DNA from: Actinomycetota bacterium
GTDB lineage: Bacteria > Actinomycetota > Acidimicrobiia > Acidimicrobiales > Microtrichaceae
NCBI GenBank assembly: GCA_016703525.1
Contig: JADJBW010000001.1
Span: 682,001-746,000 of the forward strand
DNA length: 64,000 nucleotides
Direction of reading: 5' to 3'
Part shown: positions 40,671-49,397 of the stretch, in pieces
Layout: each line of letters opens with the position of its first letter
Position numbering within the stretch: the first letter of the stretch is position 1
Notes under the pieces: generated by a model
The model's database searches: none
What the model was told of the DNA's origin: nothing
What the model saw: only the letters and a program-made list of their open reading frames with translations
Translations under genes and position numbers: made by a program

Positions 40671-41541
40671 GGGTTCCCTCCACCACGATCTGACAGTCTC
40701 CGCCGACCCACACGGTGTCGCCGCGGCGAGCGATGCGCACCCGGCCGTCGCGCCCGAGCGCCGCCCCCTGGCGCGCGACGTAGGTCGACGGCGTCGGCCA
40801 CGGCGTGGGCGGAGCGTCGGGGCCCGTGAGCCACTGGCCGAGTGATGCGTTGAGGCTGCCGGTGACGGGATCCTCCCGGAGCTCGTCGCCAACGGGGAAG
40901 AAGGCGCGGACCTCGAGATCGGTCTGGCCGGGCCCTGCGCCGGTGCCCGGTTCGCCGTGCCACGCGGCCGCGCCGATCATCAGGCCGGCGGCGGTGGCGG
41001 GACGGAGGCGGGCAACGGTCGACGGTTCGTCGAGCAACGCGGCGATCCACGCCGGACCGTTGTGTACCCACGACATGGCGACCACGTGGTGATCGGCGAT
41101 GCCGAGCGACGCGACGACCGCTGAGCGGGTCGGGGCATCGGGCGGGCCGAAGCGAACAAGCGGCGGGGCCGCGAACGCAAGACCCGATCCGTCTTGTGCG
41201 ATATCGATGAGCCCGACGCCGCACTCCTGCACGATGCCGCGCTCGCTTCGGGGCGTGCCTCCCGCGCGAAGCCAGGCCGCGGCGCTGCCGAGCGTTGGGT
41301 GCCCGGCGAACGGGAGCTCCTCGGCGGGTGTGAAGATGCGCACCCGGTAGTCGGCGGCCGGATCGGTGGGTGGGAACAGGAAGGTCGTCTCCGACAGGTT
41401 GGTCCAGGCAGCGACGGCGCGCATGACGTCGTCGGTCAGGCCGTCGCTGTCGACGACGACCGCGACGGGGTTGCCCAGGGTGGCGACCTCGGTGAACACG
41501 TCGACGGTGAGCAGGCGCCGCTCCGGCGTCGAGACGGTCAT
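40660..41541 (-). CDS. PhzF family isomerase/epimerase-like protein
   Basis: A 293-residue protein with the two-lobed diaminopimelate-epimerase fold of the PhzF family. It has VDVFTEVATLGNPVAVVVD, the catalytic Glu in NLSETTFLF, FTPAEELPFAGHPTLGSAA, and the second-lobe EDPVTGSLNASLGQWL. PhzF itself isomerises trans-2,3-dihydro-3-hydroxyanthranilate in phenazine synthesis. Most family members outside phenazine clusters have unknown substrates, and no other phenazine gene is here. It is followed on the same strand by nothing; a small monooxygenase gene lies 7 bases upstream. Confidence 0.85.
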   Translation of the reverse strand: MTVSTPERRLLTVDVFTEVATLGNPVAVVVDSDGLTDDVMRAVAAWTNLSETTFLFPPTDPAADYRVRIFTPAEELPFAGHPTLGSAAAWLRAGGTPRSERGIVQECGVGLIDIAQDGSGLAFAAPPLVRFGPPDAPTRSAVVASLGIADHHVVAMSWVHNGPAWIAALLDEPSTVARLRPATAAGLMIGAAAWHGEPGTGAGPGQTDLEVRAFFPVGDELREDPVTGSLNASLGQWLTGPDAPPTPWPTPSTYVARQGAALGRDGRVRIARRGDTVWVGGDCQIVVEGTLTL

Positions 41542-41548
41542 GCGCCGT

Positions 41549-41875
41549 TCACTCGTCGGCGCCGCTCGAGCTGAGAACCACGTCGAATTCGAGGATGGCC
41601 GAACCCATGGCGACGGGCGGGCGCGGTGCGCCGCTCGGCTCGGCGTGGCCGTGCCCGAATGCAGCCGAGTTGACCCACGCCGTGAAGTCCTCGGCCGAGC
41701 GCCAGTGCGTCACGACGAAGTAGCGGGTCTCGTCGGGGCCGGTGGGGCGGAGCAGCTCGAACCCCTCGAAACCCGGCTGGCGATCGACGGCGCCGAGTCG
41801 TTGGGCGAAGCGGCCTTCGAGCTCGGGCCCCATTCCTTCGGGCACTTCGATGGCGTTGATGCGAACGACGGACAT
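41549..41875 (-). CDS. Antibiotic biosynthesis monooxygenase (ABM) domain protein
   Basis: A 108-residue dimeric ferredoxin-like fold protein. VVRINAIEVPEGMGPELEGR, PGFEGFELLRPTG, YFVVTHWRSAEDFTAWVNS and FGHGHAE match the ABM/IsdG-like pattern. The Trp and His seen there fall in the usual active-site positions, and heme-degrading relatives (MhuD/IsdG) are possible. It is read from a leaderless promoter back to back with the TetR gene and only 7 bases before the PhzF gene, so it is probably co-transcribed with PhzF and controlled by that TetR. Confidence 0.75.
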   Translation of the reverse strand: MSVVRINAIEVPEGMGPELEGRFAQRLGAVDRQPGFEGFELLRPTGPDETRYFVVTHWRSAEDFTAWVNSAAFGHGHAEPSGAPRPPVAMGSAILEFDVVLSSSGADE

Positions 41876-41888
41876 GCCCCGAACTCTA
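41876..41888 (-). promoter_or_regulatory. Leaderless-type -10 box of the ABM-phzF unit
   Basis: On the minus strand TAGAGT (41888-41883), seven bases, then ATG at 41875-41873. It lies 23 bases from the TetR gene's own -10 box, so one bound repressor could cover both. Confidence 0.55.
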
Positions 41889-41911
41889 CGGGCTGGGGAT
41901 GCGCCCACGGC

Positions 41912-41924
41912 TAGCGTCTCGGCG
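41912..41924 (+). promoter_or_regulatory. Leaderless-type -10 box of the TetR gene
   Basis: TAGCGT at 41912-41917, seven bases, then ATG at 41925. It fixes the start at 41925 rather than at upstream in-frame codons. Confidence 0.55.
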
Positions 41925-42584
41925 ATGGCATCGGGCGATTCGCAGCGCGACTCCCTGCGTTCGCGCACTCGGATGGCGCCCACCGAACGATCTGCGCTCA
42001 TCCTCGACGCGGCGACGCGGCTGTTTCGAGCGCGCGGGTTCGACGCCGTGTCGATCGAGGATGTGGCCGCCGAGGCCGGCGTCACCCGCGGCCTGGTGCA
42101 CCACTACTTCGGTTCGAAGCGCGAGCTGTACCTCGCCGTGGTCGAGGCCGAGGTCCGGCTCCCCGACGGGCTGCCGATCGTGCCGGTTGGGCTCGACGGT
42201 GAGCTGTCGGACGTGCTCGCCGTGTGCGTCGACGGCTGGCTGCGGCTGATCGAATCGAGCGGTGCGCTGTGGGTGTCCGACGCCGGCCCCGCCGGTACGA
42301 GCGATGTGGATGCCGTGCTCAGCGGGGCCCGGGACCGGCTGGTCGAGCGCATGGTTCGCGAGGTCCCGTTTCCTGCCGATCTCGACGAGGACCTGCTGCG
42401 CAGCGCCCTGCGGTCGTTCGCTGCCATGGCGCGCAGCGCTGCGGGCGAGTGGCTGGTGGCCCGCTCGGTCAGCCGCGAGCAGACCGCCGCGATGCTGCAC
42501 GCGGTGCTCGTGGCGTTGGTGCAGCGGGCGGTGCCGGCTATGGACGCGGCTCGCGGGGAAGGCCGAGCACGCGCTCGCCGATGA
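41925..42584 (+). CDS. TetR/AcrR family transcriptional regulator
   Basis: A 219-residue regulator. The N-terminal helix-turn-helix reads ILDAATRLFRARGFDAVSIE, then DVAAEAGVTRGLVHHYFGSK and RELYLAVV, which is the TetR pattern. The C-terminal ligand domain (GELSDVLAVCVDGWLRLIE onward) is not assignable to a ligand. It is divergent from the ABM-PhzF pair with facing leaderless promoters and convergent, by a 47-base overlap, with the acyl-CoA dehydrogenase gene. Control of either unit is plausible; the divergent one is likelier. Confidence 0.88.
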   Translation: MASGDSQRDSLRSRTRMAPTERSALILDAATRLFRARGFDAVSIEDVAAEAGVTRGLVHHYFGSKRELYLAVVEAEVRLPDGLPIVPVGLDGELSDVLAVCVDGWLRLIESSGALWVSDAGPAGTSDVDAVLSGARDRLVERMVREVPFPADLDEDLLRSALRSFAAMARSAAGEWLVARSVSREQTAAMLHAVLVALVQRAVPAMDAARGEGRARARR

Positions 42585-43752
42585 TGCTGCGGTTGATCTC
42601 GTCGGTGCCGCCTCCGAGCCGCGCGCCGGGCACGCCGCACACGAGCTTGGTCCACGCGAACGTGCCCCACTCGCCGGTGTCCGCGGTCAGCTTGGGCCCG
42701 AGCGCTCGCGCCGCGTAGTCGGCGATGTCGATGAGGTGCCTCGTGCCGGCGAGCTTGAGGACGCTCATCTCGGGTCCGGGTAGTCCTGCGGCCGCCATGT
42801 TCGCAACCGCTCGTCGCGTCGTGTAGCCGAGGACCTTGTGGTCGATGTACAGGCGGGCGAGGTGGTCGCGGGCGATCGGATCGTTGTCGGCCCCGGTGAC
42901 GCGAGCGAGCGCGATGAGCCGTTCGAACGGCCCGGGTCCGCGGGCGAGCCCCATGCCGCTGCCGATCGACGCGCGCTCGTTCATGAGCGTTGTGAGCGCG
43001 ACCCCCCAGCCCGCTCCGATCTCGCCGAGGCGGTAGGTGTCGGGCACGCGGGCATCGGTGAAGAAGACCTCGTTGAAGCCCGCGCCACCCGTCATCTGGC
43101 GGAGCGGGCGCACCTCGATGCCGGGCACCGACATGTCGACGAGAAACGCGGTCATACCCTGGTGTTTCGCCCCGTCTGGGTCGCTGCGACAGATCACCTC
43201 GCCGAGGTGCGCGTGGTGCGCGTTCGAGGTCCACACCTTCTGGCCGTTGAGCACCCAGTCATCGCCGTCGCGCTCGGCTCGACACGACAGCGACGCCAGG
43301 TCGGAGCCGGCGCCCGGCTCGCTGAAGAGCTGGCAGGCGATCGTGTCGCCCCGGTACAGCGAGGGGAGGAACCGCTCTGCGATCTCGGGTCGGGCGTGCG
43401 CCGCGACCGTTGGTGCGACCATGCCGAGCCCGATGGTGAAGATCGACAGGTCGGGCAGTTCGTAGCGGGCTTCGAGGCCGCGGTAGGCGCGGGCGAACGC
43501 GGTCGGGAGCCCGGCGCCGCCCAGTTCTCTGGGCCCGTCGATCCATCCGAATCCGGCGTCGAAACGAGTCGCCGCCCACTCCTGGGCCAGCCGCACGCCT
43601 GCGAGTTCGGTCGCCGGGTCGCCCTCTTCGACGATGCCCACGAAGTCGTCCCCCTCACCCCAGACGAAGTCGGCGGCCGTCTCGGGCCGACGCGCCCGGT
43701 GTGCGTCGAGGAACTCGGTCGCTGCGGCGACGAAGGTCGCGAGGTCGGTCAC
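42538..43752 (-). CDS. Acyl-CoA dehydrogenase family flavoprotein
   Basis: A 404-residue enzyme with FAD-binding landmarks: CQLFSEPGAGSDLAS, VLNGQKVWTSNAHHAHLG, GITAFLVDM-like GMTAFLVDMSVPGIEVRP and MNERASIGSG. The C-terminal GTDEINRSIIGERVLGLPRE holds the position of the catalytic-loop Glu/Arg. The N-terminal layout (EFLDAHR, FGWIDGPRELGGAGLP) is like the FadE and sterol-side-chain dehydrogenases of actinobacteria. It introduces a double bond into an acyl-CoA. The GTG start overlaps the MpaB-type oxygenase stop by 4 bases, so the two are made together. Confidence 0.87.
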   Translation of the reverse strand: MTDLATFVAAATEFLDAHRARRPETAADFVWGEGDDFVGIVEEGDPATELAGVRLAQEWAATRFDAGFGWIDGPRELGGAGLPTAFARAYRGLEARYELPDLSIFTIGLGMVAPTVAAHARPEIAERFLPSLYRGDTIACQLFSEPGAGSDLASLSCRAERDGDDWVLNGQKVWTSNAHHAHLGEVICRSDPDGAKHQGMTAFLVDMSVPGIEVRPLRQMTGGAGFNEVFFTDARVPDTYRLGEIGAGWGVALTTLMNERASIGSGMGLARGPGPFERLIALARVTGADNDPIARDHLARLYIDHKVLGYTTRRAVANMAAAGLPGPEMSVLKLAGTRHLIDIADYAARALGPKLTADTGEWGTFAWTKLVCGVPGARLGGGTDEINRSIIGERVLGLPREPRP

Positions 43753-44642
43753 GACAGGCCCGCCGCCCGGAGTCGCTGTTGGGTGAGTTCGCCGCCGCGC
43801 TTCTGGAGCCACGGCACGCGCAATGCCCGCTTCCGGTTGACCGTCACGGTGGCGCCAGCGTGCCGGACCGGTGCCGGGGTGAGGCGCGACGACACCCGCA
43901 TGGCCGTGATGAGCGCGTCGAAGCGCCGCTGGCGCGCCGCGTTCCACTCGAAGCCGAAGGGTTCCCTGAGGCTCGGCGGGAGCATGCCGACGGTGAACAA
44001 CTCGGTCGGTACGCCCGCGGCGGGGCCGAGCCGGCCGGGCAGCGGCGGCACCATCGCCGCCGTGGCCACGGAGAGCGCCGAGCGGGTGACGTTGAGGTCG
44101 TCGCGGATCACCTGCTGGACGTAGGCCTGGAAGTCGTTCCAGGTGTCGGGGCACGCGCCGTGTGGAACGCCGCAGCCGTAGGCCACGAGCTTCGACTCCT
44201 GGTAGAAGCGCTCGGTCTCGGCGATCGAGAGGGGGCGACGGACCTTGGAGTAGACCGCCGCAGCCGTGTCGACCAGCGTCGCCCACACCCAGAGCTGGAG
44301 GCCGGTGTCGAGGGCGTGGTACCGCTCGCCGGTGTCGGTGGTGCCGGTCACCCGTCGGTGCATGTTGTGCAGCACGCGGGCCTGACGCGCCGACACCTCG
44401 GGCGTGCCGAAGCTGAGCTTCATCATGATGTCGAGCGTGCGGAACAGGCGGCCCCACGGGTCGCGGGCGTAGCTCGAGTGTTGCTCCACGCCCGCGCCGA
44501 CGCTGGGGTGTGCCACCTGCATCAGCAGGGCGCGGCCACCTCCGACGAAGACGGTTGCGGGCTCGGCGTTCACCTCCCACGCGATCGAACGCTTCGACAG
44601 CGGTAGCTGTGTGGGGACGGGGGTGGAGAGGTCGCGGCCCAT
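43749..44642 (-). CDS. MpaB-type oxygenase (DUF2236, latex-clearing-protein-like fold)
   Basis: A 297-residue protein of the DUF2236/MpaB family. FVGGGRALLMQVAHPSVGAG, VEQHSSYARDPWGRLFRTLD, the central HNMHRRVTG and the later WVWATLVDTAA are the conserved blocks; the His residues there and in HALDT would bind b-type heme as in latex clearing protein. Fungal MpaB oxygenatively cleaves a prenyl side chain in mycophenolic acid synthesis. Bacterial homologues are mostly uncharacterised. Coupling to an acyl-CoA dehydrogenase suggests degradation or tailoring of an isoprenoid or fatty side chain. ATG 44642 is used; an earlier start adds 12 residues. Confidence 0.8.
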   Translation of the reverse strand: MGRDLSTPVPTQLPLSKRSIAWEVNAEPATVFVGGGRALLMQVAHPSVGAGVEQHSSYARDPWGRLFRTLDIMMKLSFGTPEVSARQARVLHNMHRRVTGTTDTGERYHALDTGLQLWVWATLVDTAAAVYSKVRRPLSIAETERFYQESKLVAYGCGVPHGACPDTWNDFQAYVQQVIRDDLNVTRSALSVATAAMVPPLPGRLGPAAGVPTELFTVGMLPPSLREPFGFEWNAARQRRFDALITAMRVSSRLTPAPVRHAGATVTVNRKRALRVPWLQKRGGELTQQRLRAAGLS

Positions 44643-44696
44643 GGGGACTATCAGAGCACGGTATTGACGCGTTGCCAATAGGGGTGTTCCCGTGCC

Positions 44697-45446
44697 CTAC
44701 AGGCGTCCGGCCTCGATCACTCGGCTCAGGAACCCGCGGGTCCGCTCGTGCTCCGGCTCGCCGAGCACCTGCGATGGCGGGCCGATCTCGAGCACCTTGC
44801 CTGCGTGGAGGAACGCGACGCTCGATGCCACGTCGCGGGCGAACCCCATCTCGTGCGTTGCGAGCACCATCGTCATGCCGCTCGAGGCGAGTTCGCGGAT
44901 GGTGGCGAGCACCTCACCGACGAGTTCGGGGTCGAGCGCCGAGGTGATCTCGTCGAGCAGCAGCAGTTCGGGCTCACCCACGAGCGCCCGTGCGATCGCG
45001 ACCCGCTGCTGTTGGCCGCCCGAGAGTTGGTCGGGGTACTTGCGTGCCTGCTCGGCGAGGCCGAGGCGGTCGAGCAGTTCGACGCCGCGCGCCTCGGCCT
45101 GGTCGCGCGCCATGCCGAGCGCCTTGCGCGGGCCGAGCGTGACGTTGTCGAGCACGCGCAGGTGGGGGAACAGATTGAACGACTGGAACACGATGCCGAC
45201 GCGCCGCCGAACGGCGTTGGGGTTCGATCCGGGAGCGGTCACGTCGTCGTCGTCGAGCAGGATGCGCCCGCCGTCGATCGGGTCGAGTAGGTCGATGCAG
45301 CGAAGCAGGGTGGACTTGCCGCAGCCGCTCGATCCGATGAGGCACACGACCTCGTGCTCGTCGACGGTCAGGTCGATCCCGTCGAGCACGACCCGGTCGC
45401 CGAAGCGCTTGTGGACCCCTTCGACGCGCAGCTTGGTGGTGGTCAT
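44697..45446 (-). CDS. Polar amino-acid ABC transporter ATP-binding protein
   Basis: A 249-residue ATPase of the GlnQ class. Walker A is GSSGCGKSTLLR, the Q-loop VFQSFNLFPHL, the signature LSGGQQQRVAIARAL, Walker B LLLLDEITSALDPE and the switch His in VLATHEMGFARDV. It powers import together with the permease (overlap 4 bases upstream) and the lipoprotein receptor. The gene order receptor, permease, ATPase is the usual one for His/Glu/Gln importers. The cognate amino acid is not evident. Confidence 0.93.
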   Translation of the reverse strand: MTTTKLRVEGVHKRFGDRVVLDGIDLTVDEHEVVCLIGSSGCGKSTLLRCIDLLDPIDGGRILLDDDDVTAPGSNPNAVRRRVGIVFQSFNLFPHLRVLDNVTLGPRKALGMARDQAEARGVELLDRLGLAEQARKYPDQLSGGQQQRVAIARALVGEPELLLLDEITSALDPELVGEVLATIRELASSGMTMVLATHEMGFARDVASSVAFLHAGKVLEIGPPSQVLGEPEHERTRGFLSRVIEAGRL

Positions 45447-46267
45447 GCCGGAACCCTCGATCGCCGTTCGCGATCGCGCTGCGTGATGGCATCGACGACT
45501 CGCACGAGTGGGATGGACACGAGCAGGAAGAGCGCGGTCGCGGCGACGTACGACGTGTAGTTGAACGTGCGTGCCGTGATCACCTGCGCCTCGCGAACCG
45601 CCTCGCGAACGCCGAGCACGCTGATGAGGGCGACGTCCTTTTGCAAGCTCACGACGGTGTTCATGAAGGCCGGGACGACGTTGCGCAGCGCCTGCGGCAG
45701 GATGGCGAACCGCAGGGCCTGCCACTGTGTGAGGCCGATCGCTCGGGCCGAGGCGCGCTGGCTCTCGGGCACGGCCTCGATGCCGGAGCGGAAGATCTCG
45801 GCGGTGTAGGAGCCGTAGCTCATGGTGAGCGCGACGAGCCCCCAGAACAGCGCATCGTTCGGGAGTCCGGGGATCTGGAGGGCGGGCACGCCGAAGCCCA
45901 GGAGCAGGATGAGCAGGATCAGCGGGATGCCGCGCATGACGTCGATGAACACGATCGCGAGTGCCCGGACGGGAAAGAACGCGGGGCCGCGAAAGCTGCG
46001 CGCCACCGCGAGGATCATGCCGAGCAGGGGGATCGTCACCATCGAAATCGCGAACATCTCGATGTCGGTCCAGAAGCCGTGGAGGACCGAGGGCCACGAC
46101 TCGCGGAAGGCCGTCCAGTCGAAGAACTGGGCGCGCACCTTGGGCCAGTTCGGGCTCGCGACGACGAGGGCGGCGAGCGCCGCGATGACGACGATCGAGC
46201 TGACCGCGGCAACGACCGCGCCCCGGGCGCCCTCCTCGCGGAGGACGCCCGATCGGCGAGGCGTCAC
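45443..46267 (-). CDS. Polar amino-acid ABC transporter permease
   Basis: A 274-residue membrane protein of the HisM/GlnP class with about five or six membrane segments. The EAA-loop region is recognisable: ESQRASARAIGLTQWQALRF followed by AILPQALRNVVPAFMN, which contacts the ATPase. The typical early FWTDIEMFAISMVTIPLLG is present. No second permease gene is present, so it probably works as a homodimer. The GTG start at 46267 lies one base from the receptor stop. Confidence 0.9.
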   Translation of the reverse strand: MTPRRSGVLREEGARGAVVAAVSSIVVIAALAALVVASPNWPKVRAQFFDWTAFRESWPSVLHGFWTDIEMFAISMVTIPLLGMILAVARSFRGPAFFPVRALAIVFIDVMRGIPLILLILLLGFGVPALQIPGLPNDALFWGLVALTMSYGSYTAEIFRSGIEAVPESQRASARAIGLTQWQALRFAILPQALRNVVPAFMNTVVSLQKDVALISVLGVREAVREAQVITARTFNYTSYVAATALFLLVSIPLVRVVDAITQRDRERRSRVPA

Positions 46268-46268
46268 G

Positions 46269-47129
46269 TCACTTGGTCAGGGTCGGGATGTCGCCGCCCT
46301 GGCTGAGCCACTCGGTCTGCAGCGCGGTCAGCGTGCCGTCGCCCTTGAGCGTGGCGAGCGCCTTGTCGACACACGACACGAGCTTGCTGCCCTTCTCGAA
46401 CAGCATGCCGAGCTGTTCGGCATCGCCCTGCGAGGGGAGGATGCCGATGATGGATGCGTCCTCGATCTCGGCGGCCGTCACGTAGTACGCGGTGGGGACG
46501 TCCAACACGATGCCGTCGACCTGTTTGGCGTCGAACGCGGCCTTCGCCGCCGCGTTGTCGTCGAACACGAGTGCCTGCGTGGTCGGCTTGATGTAGTTCT
46601 CGACGTAGTCGAGGCTCGTCGTGCCGACGGCTGCGCCGAGGCGTGCGTCCTTGAGGTCGGCCAGGCTCGTGACCTTGGCGAGCGGGCCGTCGGCGCGGCC
46701 GATGATCGCCTGCTGGACCTCGTAGTAGGAGTCGGAGAAGTCGACGACCTTCTTGCGGTCGTCGGTAATGGAGTACTGCTGGACGTTGAAGTCGTAGTCC
46801 TTCTCGCCGGGCGCGACGGCCTCGTCGAAGCCGGTGCGAACCCACGAGACCTTGGCCTTGTCGATGCCCATCTGGTCGGCGACCGCGTACACGACGGCGC
46901 TCTCGAAGCCCTTGCCGTTCTCGGGCTTGTCGTCCTCGACCCACGGTGGGAACGCCGGCTCGCCGGTCGCCACGGTCAACTTGCCCTGGGCCTTCAGCGC
47001 GGTGGCGCAGTCGCCGCCGGAGCTCGCCTTCGCGGTGGTGTCGGACGAGCTCGAGTCGTCGCTGCATCCCGTGAGGGAGAGCGAGATCGCCGCCGCGGCG
47101 AGTACGAGATGGGGGAACCGTCGGTTCAT
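46269..47129 (-). CDS. Amino-acid ABC transporter substrate-binding lipoprotein
   Basis: A 286-residue receptor of the SBP_bac_3 family. A signal peptide with lipobox SLTGC is followed by a Ser/Asp/Thr linker, then GKLTVATGEPAFPPWVEDD, GFESAVVYAVADQMG, VDFSDSYYEVQQAIIGR and LKDARLGAAVGTTSLDYVE, all typical positions of the two-lobed fold. The Arg of GR and the Asp in LDVPTAYY would bind the amino-acid carboxylate and amino groups. GGAGGATTC precedes the ATG at 47129. It is first in the receptor-permease-ATPase operon and divergent from the GH3 gene. Confidence 0.92.
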   Translation of the reverse strand: MNRRFPHLVLAAAAISLSLTGCSDDSSSSDTTAKASSGGDCATALKAQGKLTVATGEPAFPPWVEDDKPENGKGFESAVVYAVADQMGIDKAKVSWVRTGFDEAVAPGEKDYDFNVQQYSITDDRKKVVDFSDSYYEVQQAIIGRADGPLAKVTSLADLKDARLGAAVGTTSLDYVENYIKPTTQALVFDDNAAAKAAFDAKQVDGIVLDVPTAYYVTAAEIEDASIIGILPSQGDAEQLGMLFEKGSKLVSCVDKALATLKGDGTLTALQTEWLSQGGDIPTLTK

Positions 47130-47203
47130 GAATCCTCCGAGATCGATGCCTGCGACCCACTGTGGTCTTGACCATGTTGTCAGACAGCGAGGAGAGTCCG
47201 CCC

Positions 47204-49339
47204 ATGGAGCCAACCGCATTCGACCGTGCCCGATGCCTCATCGCCGATGGTGCGCCGCCCGAGGAGGCGGCCGCGTCGGTGGTCGCGGCGATGACACCCG
47301 ACGAGGTGCTGTGGTGCCTCGACGGCGATGCTCCCACGTGGGGCGGGCTCATGTTCATTGGGCAGGGCGGCTATCACCTGATGCCCTTCGACGCAGCCGT
47401 CGTGCCCCGCCTGGGGGTGAGGGGCCTGGCGTTCAGCGACGGACCGCGCGGCGCCGTGGTGGGGAACGCCACGGCGTTCCCGGTGTCGATGGCGCGCGGC
47501 GCGGCCTGGGACCCCGAGTTGGAGGAACGGGTCGGGGAGGCGATCGGACGCGAGCTGGCCGCCGTGGGTGCCAACCTGACCGGCGCCGTGTGCGTGAATC
47601 TGCTGCGGCATCCGGCGTGGGGTCGCGCTCAGGAGACCTACGGTGAGGACCCGACGCACGTGGGCGAGCTCGGCGCGGCCTTGACTCGTGGGTTGCAGCG
47701 CCACGTCATCGCCTGCGTGAAGCACTTCGCCGTCAACTCCATGGAGAACGCTCGGTTCAGCGTGGACGTCGAGGTCGACGAGGTGGCGTTGCACGAGGTG
47801 TATCTGCCGCACTTCCGCCGCATCATCGACGAGGGTGCCGGCGCGGTGATGTCGGCGTACAACGCGGTGAACGGCTCCTGGTGCGGCGAGAACCACGCGC
47901 TCCTCACGGAGGTGTTGCGCGACGAGTGGGGGTTCGAGGGCGTCGTGATCTCGGACTGGATCTTCGGATTGCGCGACGCCGCCACCTCGGTGACCGCCGG
48001 CTTGGACGTGGAGATGCCGTACCGCATGATCCGGGCGCAGCACCTGCCCGCCGCGATCGAACGGGGCGAGGTGACGTGGGACGATGCGCGCCGGTCGGCG
48101 ACCCGAGTGGTGGCGACGCTGCTCCGCTTCGACGACGTGTTGTCGCGTGCCGTGGCCGATCGCGGGGTGCTGGGCTCGGAGGCCCATCGCAGCCTGGCGC
48201 GCGAGGTTGCGGCACGGTCGGTGGTGGTGCTTCGCAACGAGGCGATCGACGGCGTGCCGCTGCTGCCCGTCGCGCCGGGGAATCGGGTGTTCGTGGCCGG
48301 CGAGTTGGCGGCGCAGGTGAACCTGGGGGATCGGGGGTCGAGCGACGTGTGGGACCTCGACGCGCGACCGGTGATCGAGGGGTTGGCCGAGGTGTTCGAG
48401 ATCGTCGACGACGCTGCCGATGCCGACCTGGCGGTCGTGGTGGTCGGCACGACCTTCGCCGACGAGGGCGAGTTCATCGGGTCGACCGACCCGTCGCTGA
48501 TGCAGCTGTTCCCCGGCGCGGACGACCCCGAGCTGGCCGCAAGATACGGGGCGCAGATCGCCGCGATTCCCGACACGGAGCGCCCGGCCCGCCTCGGCGA
48601 CGGCTCGGATGCGTTCGGTCAGGGTGGCGACCGCACCTCGCTGCGGTTGCGCGACGACGAGATCGCGCTGATCCGGTCGGTCGCCGAGGCGAACCCGAGG
48701 ACCGTGGTGGTGGTGCAGTCGGGCAGTGCGGTGCTGTGTTCGGAGTGGGTCGGCGCGGTGCCCGGTCTCGTGATGGGTTGGTACGGCGGGTGCCGCGCCG
48801 GGTCGGGGCTCGCGGACGTGCTGAGCGGTGCGGTGAATCCGTCGGCGCGGTTGCCGTTCACGGTGCCCGTCGACGAGGCGGATCTGCCGTTCTTCGATCG
48901 GGACGCCACGGCGATCCGCTACGACGAGTGGCACGGCTGGTGGCACGCCGAGCGGCTGGGTCGGGCCCCGCTGTTCCCGTTTGGGTACGGCCTGTCGTAC
49001 ACGACCTTCGCGACGGTGGCGGCGACTGCGTCGGTTGAGGCCTCGGCGGTGGTGGTGCGCGGGGTCGTTCGGAACACGGGGGCCGTCGCGGGCGCGGACG
49101 TGATGCAGGTGTACGTGAACCGCGAGGTCGACGGGCGGGTGCCGGTTCTCGGCGGGTTCGCCCGGGTGGAGGTCGGTGCCGGGGCGGAGACCGAGTTCAC
49201 GGTGCGGGTTCCGCTCGACCGGCTCGCGGTCCGCGATGCGGACGCCCACGCGTGGCGCTCACCGTCGGGGTCGTACCGCCTGACCGTCGGCCGACATGCG
49301 GGTGATCCGGACGGTGTGGAGCTCGTGGTGGACCTGTAG
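47204..49339 (+). CDS. Glycoside hydrolase family 3 (beta-glucosidase-like)
   Basis: A 711-residue cytoplasmic GH3 enzyme. The barrel domain has LAFSDGPRGAVVGNATAFPV, QETYGEDPTHVGELGAA, VIACVKHFAVNSMENAR and the nucleophile Asp in GVVISDWIFG. The second domain has DRTSLRLRDDEIALIRSV and the pattern FPFGYGLSYTTF. A C-terminal fibronectin type III-like domain (DVMQVYVNREVDGRVPVLGG) completes the usual three-domain layout. It releases terminal beta-linked glucose or a similar sugar. No signal peptide is seen, so it probably acts on imported oligosaccharides. ATG 47204 follows GAGGAGA; earlier in-frame ATGs add up to 14 residues. Confidence 0.88.
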   Translation: MEPTAFDRARCLIADGAPPEEAAASVVAAMTPDEVLWCLDGDAPTWGGLMFIGQGGYHLMPFDAAVVPRLGVRGLAFSDGPRGAVVGNATAFPVSMARGAAWDPELEERVGEAIGRELAAVGANLTGAVCVNLLRHPAWGRAQETYGEDPTHVGELGAALTRGLQRHVIACVKHFAVNSMENARFSVDVEVDEVALHEVYLPHFRRIIDEGAGAVMSAYNAVNGSWCGENHALLTEVLRDEWGFEGVVISDWIFGLRDAATSVTAGLDVEMPYRMIRAQHLPAAIERGEVTWDDARRSATRVVATLLRFDDVLSRAVADRGVLGSEAHRSLAREVAARSVVVLRNEAIDGVPLLPVAPGNRVFVAGELAAQVNLGDRGSSDVWDLDARPVIEGLAEVFEIVDDAADADLAVVVVGTTFADEGEFIGSTDPSLMQLFPGADDPELAARYGAQIAAIPDTERPARLGDGSDAFGQGGDRTSLRLRDDEIALIRSVAEANPRTVVVVQSGSAVLCSEWVGAVPGLVMGWYGGCRAGSGLADVLSGAVNPSARLPFTVPVDEADLPFFDRDATAIRYDEWHGWWHAERLGRAPLFPFGYGLSYTTFATVAATASVEASAVVVRGVVRNTGAVAGADVMQVYVNREVDGRVPVLGGFARVEVGAGAETEFTVRVPLDRLAVRDADAHAWRSPSGSYRLTVGRHAGDPDGVELVVDL

Positions 49340-49397
49340 CCATCGGGCGGGACGTTCGGCCCTACAGGCGGTGGCGCGTCGGGCTCATGCTTCGAGC

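Noticed and set aside
40660..41541. PhzF as a sign of a phenazine biosynthesis cluster.
   Set aside because: No other phz gene is nearby, and most PhzF-family proteins are not phenazine enzymes.
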